This document shows, in pieces, positions 47,808 through 58,047 of a stretch of DNA of 64,000 bases. The notes beneath the pieces were generated by a model. It was not told where the DNA came from. It made no database searches and saw only the letters and a program-made list of their open reading frames with translations. Every line of letters starts with the position of its first letter. Position 1 is the stretch's first letter. The DNA is from Hyphomicrobiales bacterium (GTDB taxonomy: Bacteria > Pseudomonadota > Alphaproteobacteria > Rhizobiales > Rhizobiaceae): contig JAFKJY010000051.1 in the NCBI GenBank assembly GCA_017305835.1, forward strand, positions 1 through 64,000. The letters run 5' to 3'. Position numbers and translations under genes: made by a program.

Positions 47808-48727
47808 TGGCGGCCCAGGCTCCCGCCGCAACGCAAGCCCGCGCCCGGCCCCGTGCCGGGCGCGAGCCCTGGCTCGACTGGATGGTGCTGCCGACGCTGG
47901 TCGTCATGGCCGTCGTGGTCGGCTATCCGATCGTCTACACGATCCTGCTGTCCGTCGAGGACTACAACCTGCTGGACTTCAGTCCGGCGAACTTCATCGG
48001 CGCCGACAACTACACCAAGCTGTTTTCCGACCCGATCTTCTGGCAGTCGCTCCGCAACACCGCGGTCTACACCTTCGGCAGCGTCGGCATCTCCGCGCTC
48101 CTCGGCCTCGCGCTCGCGCTGCTGATGGAGAATCTGGGCGGCGCGCGCTTCCGCGCGATCCGCGCCCTGCTGCTGACGCCCTGGGCCGTGCCCTTCGTCG
48201 TGGTGGCGTTCCTGTTCCGCTACATGTACCTGCAGAACGGCGGCGTCATCAACGCGCTGCTGCTGTCGAGCGGGCTGGCGAGCGCGCCGGTCCCGTGGCT
48301 CAATTCCGCCTCGCTGGCGCTGCCCGCCGTCATGGTGGCCAACATCTGGGCGATGGCGCCGTTCTTCTTCCTGCTGCTCAGCGCCGCGCTGTCGGCGATC
48401 CCCAACGAGGTGATCGAGTCCGCACGCGTCGACCGCGCCGGCACCTGGGGCATGATCTGGCACATCAAGCTGCCCTTCCTGCGCAACCCGCTGCTGATCA
48501 GCAGCCTGCTGATGGTCATCTCCAACTTCAACGACTTCGCCAAGATCTGGGCGATGACGCAGGGCGGACCCGGATATTCGACCAGCACGCTCGTGGTCTA
48601 CGTCTACCGCCTCGCCTTCGAGAACTTCGAGTTCGGCTACGCCTCGGCGATCGGCGTGATCTGGCTGATGATGCTGATGGTGTTCGCATGGTTCTACATG
48701 CGCGCGCTGCGGATGGAGAGACGATGA
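47807..48727 (+). CDS. CUT1 sugar ABC transporter permease (MalF type)
   Basis: This 306-residue permease has about six helices and the EAA loop NEVIESARVDRAGTWGMIWH, with TQGGPGYSTSTL of the family. Its ATG shares bases with the binding-protein stop (TGATG), and its own stop overlaps the next start (ATGA). Unlike three other importers in the window, no hairpin separates it from the binding-protein gene. Confidence 0.94.
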   Translation: MAAQAPAATQARARPRAGREPWLDWMVLPTLVVMAVVVGYPIVYTILLSVEDYNLLDFSPANFIGADNYTKLFSDPIFWQSLRNTAVYTFGSVGISALLGLALALLMENLGGARFRAIRALLLTPWAVPFVVVAFLFRYMYLQNGGVINALLLSSGLASAPVPWLNSASLALPAVMVANIWAMAPFFFLLLSAALSAIPNEVIESARVDRAGTWGMIWHIKLPFLRNPLLISSLLMVISNFNDFAKIWAMTQGGPGYSTSTLVVYVYRLAFENFEFGYASAIGVIWLMMLMVFAWFYMRALRMERR

Positions 48728-49590
48728 GTTCGCCCGTCCAACCCCCGAGCGCCCGGCGTTTCTCGCCGGGCCGCATCGCGCAATGGGTCGCGATCGGCTT
48801 CGCCCTGTTCTGGAGCCTGGCGCCGATCTACTGGATGCTGTCGACCTCGTTCAAGACCGAGCTCGAGGCGACCCGGCTGGTCCCGACCCTGTGGCCCGAG
48901 GCGCCGACGGTGGCGAACTATGTCGGCCTCGCCGGCACCTCGCTGCCCTTCGTCGCCTTCTTCGTCAACACGGTGGTGAGCTGCCTCGTCACCGCTGTCG
49001 TGTGCGTGGTCATCGCCACTCCGGCGGCCTATGCGCTGTCGCGGGCGCGCTTCCGGCTGGCAGGCACGGTCGGATATTCCATCCTCGCCTTCCGCATGCT
49101 GCCGATGGTGGTGGTGCTGGCGCCGCTCTATCTGCTGCTGCTCAACGCGCGGCTGCTCGACAGCGGCACCGGCCTCGTCGTCGGCTTCACCACCTTCGGC
49201 CTGCCCTTCGCGGTCTGGATGATGAAGAGCTTCGTCGACGCCGTGCCGATCGAGATCGAGGAGGCGGCGCGGGTGGACGGCTATCCGCGCTGGCAGATCC
49301 TGCTCAAGGTCGTCGTGCCGCTGATCCTGCCGGGCATCCTGACCACCGCCACCTTCGTGTTCATGGAGGCGTGGAACAACCTGATCTATCCGCTGACCTT
49401 CATCACCACGATGGACAAGCAGACGCTGCCGGCCGCCCTCGTGCTGACCTTCACCGGCCAGTTCAAGACGGACTGGGGCGGCATGATGGCCGCGGCCACC
49501 ATCACCACCTTGCCGCTGATGATCGCCTTCTTCGCGGTGCAGCGCTCGATGGTGCGCGGTCTGACCTCGGGAGCGGTCGCCGGTGCCTGA
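48724..49590 (+). CDS. CUT1 sugar ABC transporter permease (MalG type)
   Basis: This 288-residue permease has about six helices, the EAA loop IEIEEAARVDGYPRWQILLK and the closing VRGLTSGAVAG motif of MalG-type subunits. It overlaps the preceding permease by 4 bases and the following SDR gene by 8 bases. It pairs with the MalF-type subunit. Confidence 0.94.
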   Translation: MSSPVQPPSARRFSPGRIAQWVAIGFALFWSLAPIYWMLSTSFKTELEATRLVPTLWPEAPTVANYVGLAGTSLPFVAFFVNTVVSCLVTAVVCVVIATPAAYALSRARFRLAGTVGYSILAFRMLPMVVVLAPLYLLLLNARLLDSGTGLVVGFTTFGLPFAVWMMKSFVDAVPIEIEEAARVDGYPRWQILLKVVVPLILPGILTTATFVFMEAWNNLIYPLTFITTMDKQTLPAALVLTFTGQFKTDWGGMMAAATITTLPLMIAFFAVQRSMVRGLTSGAVAGA

Positions 49591-50430
49591 GACCAGCCCG
49601 ACCTTGCAGGCCGCCGGACGTTTCGGCGGCCGCATGGCGCTCGTCACCGGCGCGGCCGGCGGCATCGGCTTCGCCATCGCGCGGCGGCTGGCAGCGGAAG
49701 GCGCCGGCGTCCTGATGACGGACGTCGACGGCGCCCGGCTGGAGGCCGCGGCAGCGGCGCTGCGGCAGGCCGGCGCGACCGTCGCGACCGCAGTCGCCGA
49801 CCTCGCCGCCAAGGCCGGGCGCGAAAAGCTCGTGCCGGCCGCGCTCGACCGCTGGGGCCGGCTCGACATCCTCGTCAACAACGCCGCCTTCCAGGGCGAG
49901 CGGCGGCCCTTCGCCGAGGTGCCCGACGAGGAGATCGAGAAGATCTTCGCCGTCAACGTGACGGCGGCCGCCTCGCTCGGCCGGGCGGCGACCGTCCCGA
50001 TGAGGAAGCAGGGCGGCGGCGCCATCGTCAATGTCGGCTCGATCCAGGCGAACCTGCCGGTGCCGAGCTACGCCGCCTATGTGGCGAGCAAGGGCGCGAT
50101 TGCCGCGCTGACGCGCGCGCTCGCCGTCGAACTGGCGCCCGCCGGCATCCGCGTCAACAGCGTGCTGCCGGGCGTCATCGCCACCGACAATTTCACCCGC
50201 GAGCTGGACGAGAGCGGCACGGACAGGCGCGACGGGCCGCTCACGGCCGCGCTGCTCGGCCGCCAGGGCGAAGCCACGGAAGTGGCCGCGGCCGTGGCCT
50301 TCCTCGTCTCCGACGAAGCCTCCTTCATAACCGGCGCTGCGCTCCCCGTCGACGGCGGCCGCAGCATCAGCCGCAAGGCCGACCCCTTCCAGTTGTCCTT
50401 CGGCGACAGGACCGAACCGGGAAATACCGA

Positions 50431-50434
<4 letters not shown>
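49583..50434 (+). CDS. Short-chain dehydrogenase/reductase (SDR)
   Basis: This 283-residue classical SDR has TGAAGGIGFA for NAD(P) binding, NNAAFQG, a catalytic Ser in VNVGSIQ, YAAYVASKG with Tyr and Lys, and a PGVIATDNF segment. The start is GTG at 49583, inside the end of the permease gene. An SDR next to a mutarotase, lactonase and galactonate dehydratase is a good candidate for the sugar 1-dehydrogenase that makes the lactone (inference). It has a longer C-terminal tail than usual. Confidence 0.9.
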
Positions 50435-51528
<1,094 letters not shown>

Positions 51529-51558
51529 CGGCCCCGGCAGCAGAACTGGAGTATCCCC

Positions 51559-52725
51559 ATGGCCCGCATCGCCGGCATCGACACGTTCCGCGTTCCGCCG
51601 CGGTGGATCTTCGTCCGGGTGACGACCGACGACGGGCTGGTCGGCTGGGGCGAATCGATCATCCCCAAGCGCGCCCGCGCCGTGGTCGCGGCGGTGGAGG
51701 ACATGGCGGGCAACATCGTCGGCACCGATGCTTCAAGGATCGAGGACATCGCGCAGCGCCTGCGCCGCGGCTCCTTCTTCCGGCACGGGCCGATCCTGGC
51801 GACGGCGCTCGCCGGCATCGAGCAGGCGCTGTGGGACATCAAGGGCCAGCGCGCCGGCCTGCCGGTGCACGAGTTCCTCGGCGGCGCGGTGCGCAACCAC
51901 GTCCGCGCCTATGCGTGGATCGGCGGCGACAGCCCGGACGACGTGGTCGACCACGCCCGCAAGCGGCTGGAGGAAGGCTTCACCGCGGTGAAGATGAACG
52001 CCACGCCGGCCATCGGCCCGCTCGGCGAGCGCGACACGATCGACGCGGCGGCCGCCCGCATGGGCGCGCTGCGCGACGCGTTCGGCAACCGGCTCGACAT
52101 CGCGCTCGACCTGCACGGGCGCGTCCCCCGCGCCGCGCTGAAGCCGCTGCTGGCGGAGCTGGAGCAGTTCCACCCGATGTGGGTCGAGGAGGCGACGACG
52201 CCGGAGAACGAGGAGACACTCAAGGTGCTCGCCCGCGCCGCCCGCTCGATCCCCGTCGCCACCGGCGAGCGGCTGAACTCGCGCTGGGAGTTCAAGCGCG
52301 TGCTCGACACCGGCGCGATCGACATCGTCCAGCCCGACGTGTCGATCACCGGCCTGTTCGAGCTGGAGAAGATCGCCCGCATGGCCGAGGTCTACGACGT
52401 GGCGGTCGCGCCGCACTGCCCCAACGGGCCGATCTCGCTGGCGGCATCGCTGCAGGTGGCTTTCTGCTGCCCCAACGTCGCGATCCAGGAGCAGAGCCTC
52501 GGGCTGCACTACCATGCCGGCTTCGCCGGCCTGCCCAAGGCCGACCTGCTCGACTATCTGAAGGACCCCAAGCCGCTGACGACGGTGGACGGCGTGTTCC
52601 CGATGAACGGCGCACCGGGCCTCGGCATCGCGCTCGACACCGACGCAATCGCCGCGAAGCAGCAGGACTGGCGGCTGCCGGATGCGGACTGGACGCATCC
52701 CGACGGTACCTATGCGGAATGGTGA
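51559..52725 (+). CDS. dgoD: D-galactonate dehydratase
   Basis: This 388-residue enolase-superfamily enzyme converts D-galactonate to 2-keto-3-deoxygalactonate. It aligns in blocks with E. coli DgoD: RLPPRW-like RVPPRWIF at the start, RGGPIL-like RHGPIL, YAWIGGDSP, and Asp184-Leu-His186-Gly. Glu210, Glu237 (TGERLNSRWEFKRVL), APHCPNGP with His286 and QEQSLGLHY follow, and the ending AEW also matches. It is last in the importer operon, 30 bases after the ATPase gene. A related aldonate cannot be excluded, but DgoD is the clear best family match. Confidence 0.93.
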   Translation: MARIAGIDTFRVPPRWIFVRVTTDDGLVGWGESIIPKRARAVVAAVEDMAGNIVGTDASRIEDIAQRLRRGSFFRHGPILATALAGIEQALWDIKGQRAGLPVHEFLGGAVRNHVRAYAWIGGDSPDDVVDHARKRLEEGFTAVKMNATPAIGPLGERDTIDAAAARMGALRDAFGNRLDIALDLHGRVPRAALKPLLAELEQFHPMWVEEATTPENEETLKVLARAARSIPVATGERLNSRWEFKRVLDTGAIDIVQPDVSITGLFELEKIARMAEVYDVAVAPHCPNGPISLAASLQVAFCCPNVAIQEQSLGLHYHAGFAGLPKADLLDYLKDPKPLTTVDGVFPMNGAPGLGIALDTDAIAAKQQDWRLPDADWTHPDGTYAEW

Positions 52726-52755
52726 CGGGCTGTCGCTTCCTCGAAAGCCGGTTCC

Positions 52756-53637
52756 CTAGCCGGCGAACATCGGCTCCGGCAGGCCTTTGACGCCGAGGTC
52801 GTGGATCGCGAAAATCGCGCCCGCCTGCCGGATGGCGGCGCGCTCGGCGTCCGGCACCATCGAGGCGGCGCTGGTAACGTAGAGCACGTCGAGGCCGTCG
52901 CCGCCGAAGCTGCACATGGTCGGATGCTTCACCGGCATGTCGATCAAGCGGTCGAAGCGGCCTTTCGGGTCGACGCGGGCGACCTTGCCGCCATGCACCA
53001 GCGCGCACCAGTAGAAACCTTCGGCATCGACGGTCGCGCCGTCGCAGCGCCCCTCTATGTCGCGCGTGCTGAAGAACACGCGGCGGTTCGAGATCGCGCC
53101 GTCGTCTATGTCGAAGTCGTAGGCGAAGACGGTCTCGGCGCGGCTGTCGGCGAAATACAGGGTGCGGTCGTCGGGCGACCAGGCGAGCCCGTTGGGGACG
53201 ATGAAGCCTTCGTCCATCCTGTGCGTCGTGAGATCCGGATCGAGCCGGTAGAGCGCGCCGCTCGGATGGGTCAGGGTGGCGTCGCGCGAGCCGCACCAGA
53301 ACCGCCCGCGCCGGTCGCATTTGCCGTCGTTGAGGATGTTGTCCGGCTTCTCCGGCTCCGGGTCGACCAGCGTCGTCACCCGCCCGTCGGCAAGGTCGAC
53401 CGCGGCGAAGCCTGTGCGCAGAGAGGCGATCAGCCCGCCGCGCGCGCGGATCGCGAACGAGCCGACGATCTCGGGCATCCGCCACGTGGCGCGCGCGCCG
53501 TCGCTCGCGCGCCAGCGGTGGATCGCCGGCTCCAGCGCGTCGACGAAATAGAGCGCCCGCTCGGCCCCGTGCCAGCACGGCCCCTCCCCCAGCAGGAATG
53601 GCCCCGGCAGCGCGACCTCGATGCGCGGCTTCACCAT
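52756..53637 (-). CDS. SMP-30/gluconolactonase family lactonase
   Basis: This 293-residue propeller lactonase has GEGPCWHG (Glu ligand), DNILNDGKCD, VPNGLAWSPDD and CDGATVDAEG. It shares the general layout of the lactonase at 44700-45590 but is in another operon and clearly divergent in sequence. It overlaps the SDR gene by 7 bases and is the last of nine genes. It probably opens an aldonolactone for the divergent arabonate-type dehydratase. Confidence 0.9.
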   Translation of the reverse strand: MVKPRIEVALPGPFLLGEGPCWHGAERALYFVDALEPAIHRWRASDGARATWRMPEIVGSFAIRARGGLIASLRTGFAAVDLADGRVTTLVDPEPEKPDNILNDGKCDRRGRFWCGSRDATLTHPSGALYRLDPDLTTHRMDEGFIVPNGLAWSPDDRTLYFADSRAETVFAYDFDIDDGAISNRRVFFSTRDIEGRCDGATVDAEGFYWCALVHGGKVARVDPKGRFDRLIDMPVKHPTMCSFGGDGLDVLYVTSAASMVPDAERAAIRQAGAIFAIHDLGVKGLPEPMFAG

Positions 53638-54302
53638 GGAAGCGGCTGGTCGGAATAGGTCTGGAAGATGCCGGTGTGGTGGCGGCCGGCGCGGTGGATC
53701 ACGCCGCGCATGCCCGAGACGCTCTCCGCGACGGGCACGCGCCCGCCCGGCTCGGTGGCAGCCCAGCCGGGATGCAGCGCGATCACGCTGATCTGGCGCG
53801 GCGCGAGATCGACCGCCAGCCCCTTCACCATCATGTTCAACCCCGCCTTGCTCGACCGGTAGGCATAGGAGCCGCCGGAATTGTTGAGGGCGATCGAGCC
53901 CATGCGGCTCGACACGAAGGCCATGATCTTCAACTCGCCCGCCGCGATGTTGTCGACCAGCGTCTCGGCGAGCTTCATCGGCCCGATCAGGTTGGTTTCG
54001 AGGATGCGCCGCCAGTTGTCGTAGTCGGTCTGGCCGAAGGGAGGGTGCGGCCGGCCGATGCCGGCATTGCTGACGAGGATGTCGACCGGCGCACCGGCGA
54101 GATGGCGGCCGAGCGCGGCGATGTCGCCATGGTCGGTCATATCGAGCTTCATGACCTCGACATTGCCCTTGATGGCCCGCGTGTCGTGCGCGGTGTCGGG
54201 GTTCAGGCAGGTCGCAAGCACGCGGTGGCCTTCGGCAGCGTATTGCCGGGCGAATTCGACGCCCAATCCCGTGTCGCAGCCGGTGATGACGATTGTCGGC
54301 AT
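53631..54302 (-). CDS. Short-chain dehydrogenase/reductase (SDR)
   Basis: This 223-residue SDR has TGCDTGLGVEFA at the cofactor site, VSNAGIG, a Ser in FVSSRMGS, and YAYRSSKAG with Tyr and Lys. It is short, with the post-catalytic loop ending in HPGWAATEPGG, as in compact SDRs. Directly ahead of the lactonase gene, it may be the sugar dehydrogenase of this second pathway (inference). Confidence 0.87.
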   Translation of the reverse strand: MPTIVITGCDTGLGVEFARQYAAEGHRVLATCLNPDTAHDTRAIKGNVEVMKLDMTDHGDIAALGRHLAGAPVDILVSNAGIGRPHPPFGQTDYDNWRRILETNLIGPMKLAETLVDNIAAGELKIMAFVSSRMGSIALNNSGGSYAYRSSKAGLNMMVKGLAVDLAPRQISVIALHPGWAATEPGGRVPVAESVSGMRGVIHRAGRHHTGIFQTYSDQPLPW

Positions 54303-54313
54303 GGAATCCGTCC

Positions 54314-55498
54314 TCAGTTGGAAAGTTTGAGCGCAGTCTGCGCGCCGCCGGCAGCCGAGCTGTCGAGGCAGGCCATGACGAAGGCGAGGCCGGCCACACC
54401 CGCGTCGATCGAGGGCGTGAGCCGGGCAAGCTCGGTCGAGGGGCCGAGGCCGCGCCGGGCGAGGATCATGTCTGCGAAGCCCGCATAGAGGTTGGCGACC
54501 GCCTCGGTCAGCCCCTCGGGATGGCCCTGGCGCTGGAGCCGCGTCGCGTCCTTCGACGCCTGCGACAGGTTCGCCTGGCCCGCGCCCACGGTCGTGACGT
54601 CGCCGTCGAGATTGGCCTGGCGCAGACGGGCGTGGTCGCGGTGCTCCCAGGCGAGGTGCCCGGTCTCGCCGAACACGCGGATCGACAGCTCGTTCGACGT
54701 GCCGGCCGCGGCGTTGCAGACGTCGAGCCGGCCGCGCGCGCCGCCTTCGAGACGGAAGCGGATCTGCGCGATGTCGTGCACCTTGCGGCCGGGCAGCAGC
54801 GCGCCGACCTCGGCCGAGATGCTCTCGAACGGCAGGCCGGTGACGAAGGAGACGAGGTGGTGGCCGTGCGTGCCGATGTCGCCGAGCACCAGCGACGGGC
54901 CGCTGATCTCAGGGTTGAGCCGCCACCGCGCGGCCCCTTCCGGCGTCGCCTCCACGAGGGTCGCGTTGCCCCCGGCGAAATACTCGACGGTGACCAGCCG
55001 CACCGCGCCGATGGCGCCGGAAAGGATGCGGGCGCGCATCTCGCGCAGCATCGGATAGCCGCTATAGGTGTGGGTGACGGCGACTGCGAGCCCCGACTGC
55101 CGCACAAGCTCGCGCAGCTCCTGCGCCTCGGCGAGGTCGTTGCACAGCGGCTTCTCGATCATGATGTCGAGGCCGGCGGCGAGCGCGGCGCGCATGTAGC
55201 GCGCATGGCTGTCGTTGGGCGTGATGACGGCGATCGCCTCGATGCCGTCCTCGCGCTTCGCCTCGCCGGCGATCATCTCCTCGACCGAGCCGTAGCAGCG
55301 CGCCGCGTCGAGGCCGATCGCCTGTCCCTCGGCGCGGGAGCGCTGCGGCCGCGACGACAGCACGCCGGCAACGAGGCGGAAGCGGCCGTCCATCTCGGCC
55401 GCCATGCGGTGCACCGGGCCGATCATAGAGGGCGGCGCGCCGCCGACGATGCCGAGGCGCAGCGGCCGGCCGAGGGCGGCGAGAACGGGGTTGGGCAT
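54314..55498 (-). CDS. Gfo/Idh/MocA-family oxidoreductase
   Basis: This 394-residue NAD(P)-dependent dehydrogenase has a Rossmann start (LGIVGGAPPSMIGPVHR, where the usual GxGxxG is degraded), the family IEKPLCNDL lysine and GDIGTHGHHL near the substrate site. It is longer than the two other members in the window. It lies 11 bases from the SDR gene and 3 bases from the TIM-barrel gene. A Gfo/Idh/MocA plus TIM-barrel pair is typical of 3-keto-sugar and inositol-like pathways. Confidence 0.88.
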   Translation of the reverse strand: MPNPVLAALGRPLRLGIVGGAPPSMIGPVHRMAAEMDGRFRLVAGVLSSRPQRSRAEGQAIGLDAARCYGSVEEMIAGEAKREDGIEAIAVITPNDSHARYMRAALAAGLDIMIEKPLCNDLAEAQELRELVRQSGLAVAVTHTYSGYPMLREMRARILSGAIGAVRLVTVEYFAGGNATLVEATPEGAARWRLNPEISGPSLVLGDIGTHGHHLVSFVTGLPFESISAEVGALLPGRKVHDIAQIRFRLEGGARGRLDVCNAAAGTSNELSIRVFGETGHLAWEHRDHARLRQANLDGDVTTVGAGQANLSQASKDATRLQRQGHPEGLTEAVANLYAGFADMILARRGLGPSTELARLTPSIDAGVAGLAFVMACLDSSAAGGAQTALKLSN

Positions 55499-55501
55499 TC
55501 T

Positions 55502-56566
55502 CTATCCTTTCAATCCGAGCATGCGCTCGAGCATCGTGGTCTTGGGGGCGGTCCGCATGCCCGCGTCGAAGGGGCGGTCGCCGACGCGGATGATGTGGTC
55601 CGCAATGAAGCGCGCGCCTTCCGCCGCGCCGTCCAGCGCGTTCTTCAGGCAGCATTCCCATTCGAGCGTCGCCCAGCCGTCATAGCCATAGCGGGTCAGG
55701 CGGGAAAACACGCCGCGAAAATCGATATCGCCATCGCCCGGGCTGCGGAAACGGCCGGGCCGGTCGAGCCAGTCGCCATAGCCGCCGTAGACGCCGCGCT
55801 CGGCGCTCGGCACGAATTCCGCATCCTTCACGTGGAAGGCGGCGATGCGCGCGTGCCAGCGGTCGATGAAGCCGAGATAGTCCATGTGCTGCAGCCGCAG
55901 ATGGCTCGGGTCGTAGAGCAGCTTCGCGCGCGGATGGTCGCCGACGGCGGCGAGGAAGCGCGCGAAGGTCGCGCCGTCGTGCACGTCCTGTCCCGGATGC
56001 GGCTCGAAGCAGAGATCGACGCCGGCCGCGTCCGCCGCGTCGAGCAGGGGCAGCCACCGGCGCGCCAGCGTCTCGAAGGCGAGCGCGACGAGGCCGGCGG
56101 GCGGCGGCGGATAGGGATAGGCATAGGGCCAGGCGAGGCCGCCGGAAAAAGTCGCGACCTTGTTGGCGCCAAGCCTTGCCGCGAGCGCGATGGCCCGGCG
56201 CAGATCGGTTTCCGCGCGTGCCTGCCGCGCGGCCGGGTCGCCCCTCACGGCGGCGGGCGCGAGCACGTCCACCGCGTCGTCATAGGCGGGGTGGACCGCC
56301 AGCAACTGCCCCACCCGGTGCGCGGCGACCTCGCTGGCGACGAGGCCCGCAGCGTCCAGCGTCGCCGCGATTTTCCCGACATAGGCGTCGTCGTCGAGCC
56401 GCTCGGCGTCGACGACGCGCGGATCGTGGATCGGCAGTTGCAGGGCCTTGAAGCCGAGCCCGGCGGCGAAACCGGCGATGGCGGGGAGCGTGTCGAACAG
56501 CGGCGGCGGCCCGATGAACTGGGCGATGAACAGCGCCGGACCCTGGATCGTCTTCGGTGTGGGCAT
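55502..56566 (-). CDS. Sugar phosphate isomerase/epimerase-type TIM-barrel protein
   Basis: This 354-residue AP-endonuclease-2-type barrel carries metal-site stretches LCFEPHPGQ (Glu/His), LYDPSHLRLQ (Asp/His), AAFHVKDAEF (His/Asp) and TLEWECCLK (Glu). The ATG at 56566 lies one base after the stop of the preceding gene. It is probably a keto-sugar isomerase or elimination enzyme acting with the neighbouring dehydrogenase. Exact substrate unknown. Confidence 0.87.
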   Translation of the reverse strand: MPTPKTIQGPALFIAQFIGPPPLFDTLPAIAGFAAGLGFKALQLPIHDPRVVDAERLDDDAYVGKIAATLDAAGLVASEVAAHRVGQLLAVHPAYDDAVDVLAPAAVRGDPAARQARAETDLRRAIALAARLGANKVATFSGGLAWPYAYPYPPPPAGLVALAFETLARRWLPLLDAADAAGVDLCFEPHPGQDVHDGATFARFLAAVGDHPRAKLLYDPSHLRLQHMDYLGFIDRWHARIAAFHVKDAEFVPSAERGVYGGYGDWLDRPGRFRSPGDGDIDFRGVFSRLTRYGYDGWATLEWECCLKNALDGAAEGARFIADHIIRVGDRPFDAGMRTAPKTTMLERMLGLKG

Positions 56567-56567
56567 G

Positions 56568-57626
56568 CTACCGCGCGGCCAGCTTCGCCGCTTCCGCCTT
56601 GGAATAGCTGCGCCCGGCTGTGCTGCGCATGAGCCCGACCGTCTGCCGCTGCGCCCGCTGCAGCCGCACCGGCGGCAGGCCGGCAAGCACAAGCGCGAGG
56701 TCGTCGAGCACGCGCTCGCCGATGTCGTGGAAGGCCGCGGGGATGCCGCCCGCCCGGTGAGGCGAGAGCAGCACGGCGGAACTCCGCACCGGGTCGTCGG
56801 CGGGGATCGGCTCCTGCGGGAACACATCCGTTGCGATACGAAGCCGTCCGGCCTCGGCGACGAGCGCGGGAAAGTCGACGATCGCCGCGCGGCTCGCCAG
56901 CACGAGAATGGCGCCGTCGCGCATGCGCCGCAGCGCGGCCGCGTCGATGAAGCCGGGATTGTCCTTGGTCACCCCGGCGAGCAGGAACACGACGTCGCTG
57001 CGCGCGAGGAGGTCGTCCAACCCGACCGCCTCGCAGCCCTCCTCCGCGATCGTCGCGGCCGGCAGCCAGGGGTCGTGCACCAGCAGCCTCGGGCGAAAAC
57101 CTTCGAGCAGGCGGCGCAGCGCGCGGCCGAGCTGGCCGAAGCCGACGAGGCCGATCGTCGCCCGCGACAGCAGCACCGACTCGGCGCAGCCGGCGCGGCC
57201 GTAGCGCTCGGTCCCCTCCCGCACGGCCCGATCAGAGGCTGTGATGCCGCGGGCAAGGTCGAGCGCGAGGCCGAGCGCCATCTCCGCGACCGGCACGGCG
57301 AACACCGGCGCGACCGACAGCACCTCGATGCCCCGCGCGAAGCAGGCCTCCGCGTCGACGTTGGGCAAAAAGTTGCCCTCGACGTTGATGACGGCCCTGA
57401 GCAGCGGCGCGCGGGCTATGCGCTCCGCCGGCAGGTCGGTCTGGCCGAGGATCGCCGAGACGCGCGGCAGCGCCGCCTCCACGATGTCGTCCGGCACGCG
57501 GCCGGCGGCATCCGCCGTCACCACTTCGGCCATCGCGTGGAGGCGCGCAAGCTGGTCGGGATTGAAGATCATCGCGGTGTGGCGCGGATGCGGGTCGAGC
57601 AGCACCACGGGACGGTCGTTCGTCAT
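56568..57626 (-). CDS. D-isomer-specific 2-hydroxyacid dehydrogenase
   Basis: This 352-residue NAD-dependent dehydrogenase has IGLVGFGQLGRALRRLL for cofactor binding, RAAIVDFPAL with the substrate Arg region, VFPQEPIPADDP with Glu, and SPHRAGG with His. It probably reduces or oxidises a hydroxy/keto acid formed from the sugar. It is an unusual companion for a sugar dehydratase pathway and may recycle glycolate, glyoxylate or pyruvate-type products (inference). Confidence 0.88.
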   Translation of the reverse strand: MTNDRPVVLLDPHPRHTAMIFNPDQLARLHAMAEVVTADAAGRVPDDIVEAALPRVSAILGQTDLPAERIARAPLLRAVINVEGNFLPNVDAEACFARGIEVLSVAPVFAVPVAEMALGLALDLARGITASDRAVREGTERYGRAGCAESVLLSRATIGLVGFGQLGRALRRLLEGFRPRLLVHDPWLPAATIAEEGCEAVGLDDLLARSDVVFLLAGVTKDNPGFIDAAALRRMRDGAILVLASRAAIVDFPALVAEAGRLRIATDVFPQEPIPADDPVRSSAVLLSPHRAGGIPAAFHDIGERVLDDLALVLAGLPPVRLQRAQRQTVGLMRSTAGRSYSKAEAAKLAAR

Positions 57627-57639
57627 CGTCGCCCTCCGC

Positions 57640-58044
57640 TCAGGCGCCCGGGAGCACGAGCGGCTCTTTCAGCGTCACGTTCTGGCTGCGGAAATAGAGG
57701 CGGATCGGCACGCGCGGCGAGGCGCCGAGGCCGGGCTTCTGCGCCGTGACCTGGACGTTGTGGGAAGGATTGCCGGTGATGGTGAAGACGCCGTCCGGCC
57801 CGCTGGTGACGTGCTTGTTCTCGTTGAAGGTGGTGAAGTTGAAGATCCACAGCGACACGTCGGCATCGGCGACCGGATTGCCCTGCGCGTCGACGACGCG
57901 GCCGACGATCAGCCCGTCATTGTTCATCGAGGCGTAGAGGTCCCAGCCGAGCGCGATGACGAGCAGGATCACCGGCGTCAGCACGAAGCGGTTGAGCAGC
58001 CAGACCTTCCAGCGCGGGCGTTCGAAATCGTCCTCGTCAGCCAT
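57640..58044 (-). CDS. Small membrane-anchored carboxypeptidase-regulatory-like domain protein
   Basis: This 134-residue protein has a charged cytoplasmic start (residues 1-15), one membrane helix (about 19-38) and a periplasmic beta-sandwich (about 44-130) with IVGRVVDAQGNPVADADVSLW, the hallmark of CarbopepD_reg-like domains. It sits between the MalG-type permease gene (3-base gap) and the hydroxyacid dehydrogenase gene. An accessory subunit that interacts with the importer is possible. I do not know a characterised homologue. Confidence 0.8.
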   Translation of the reverse strand: MADEDDFERPRWKVWLLNRFVLTPVILLVIALGWDLYASMNNDGLIVGRVVDAQGNPVADADVSLWIFNFTTFNENKHVTSGPDGVFTITGNPSHNVQVTAQKPGLGASPRVPIRLYFRSQNVTLKEPLVLPGA

Positions 58045-58047
58045 CGG

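Noticed and set aside
52726..52755. Terminator between convergent dgoD and lactonase genes
   Set aside because: A weak GCCGG/CCGGC pairing overlaps the lactonase stop but no convincing T-run follows on either strand.
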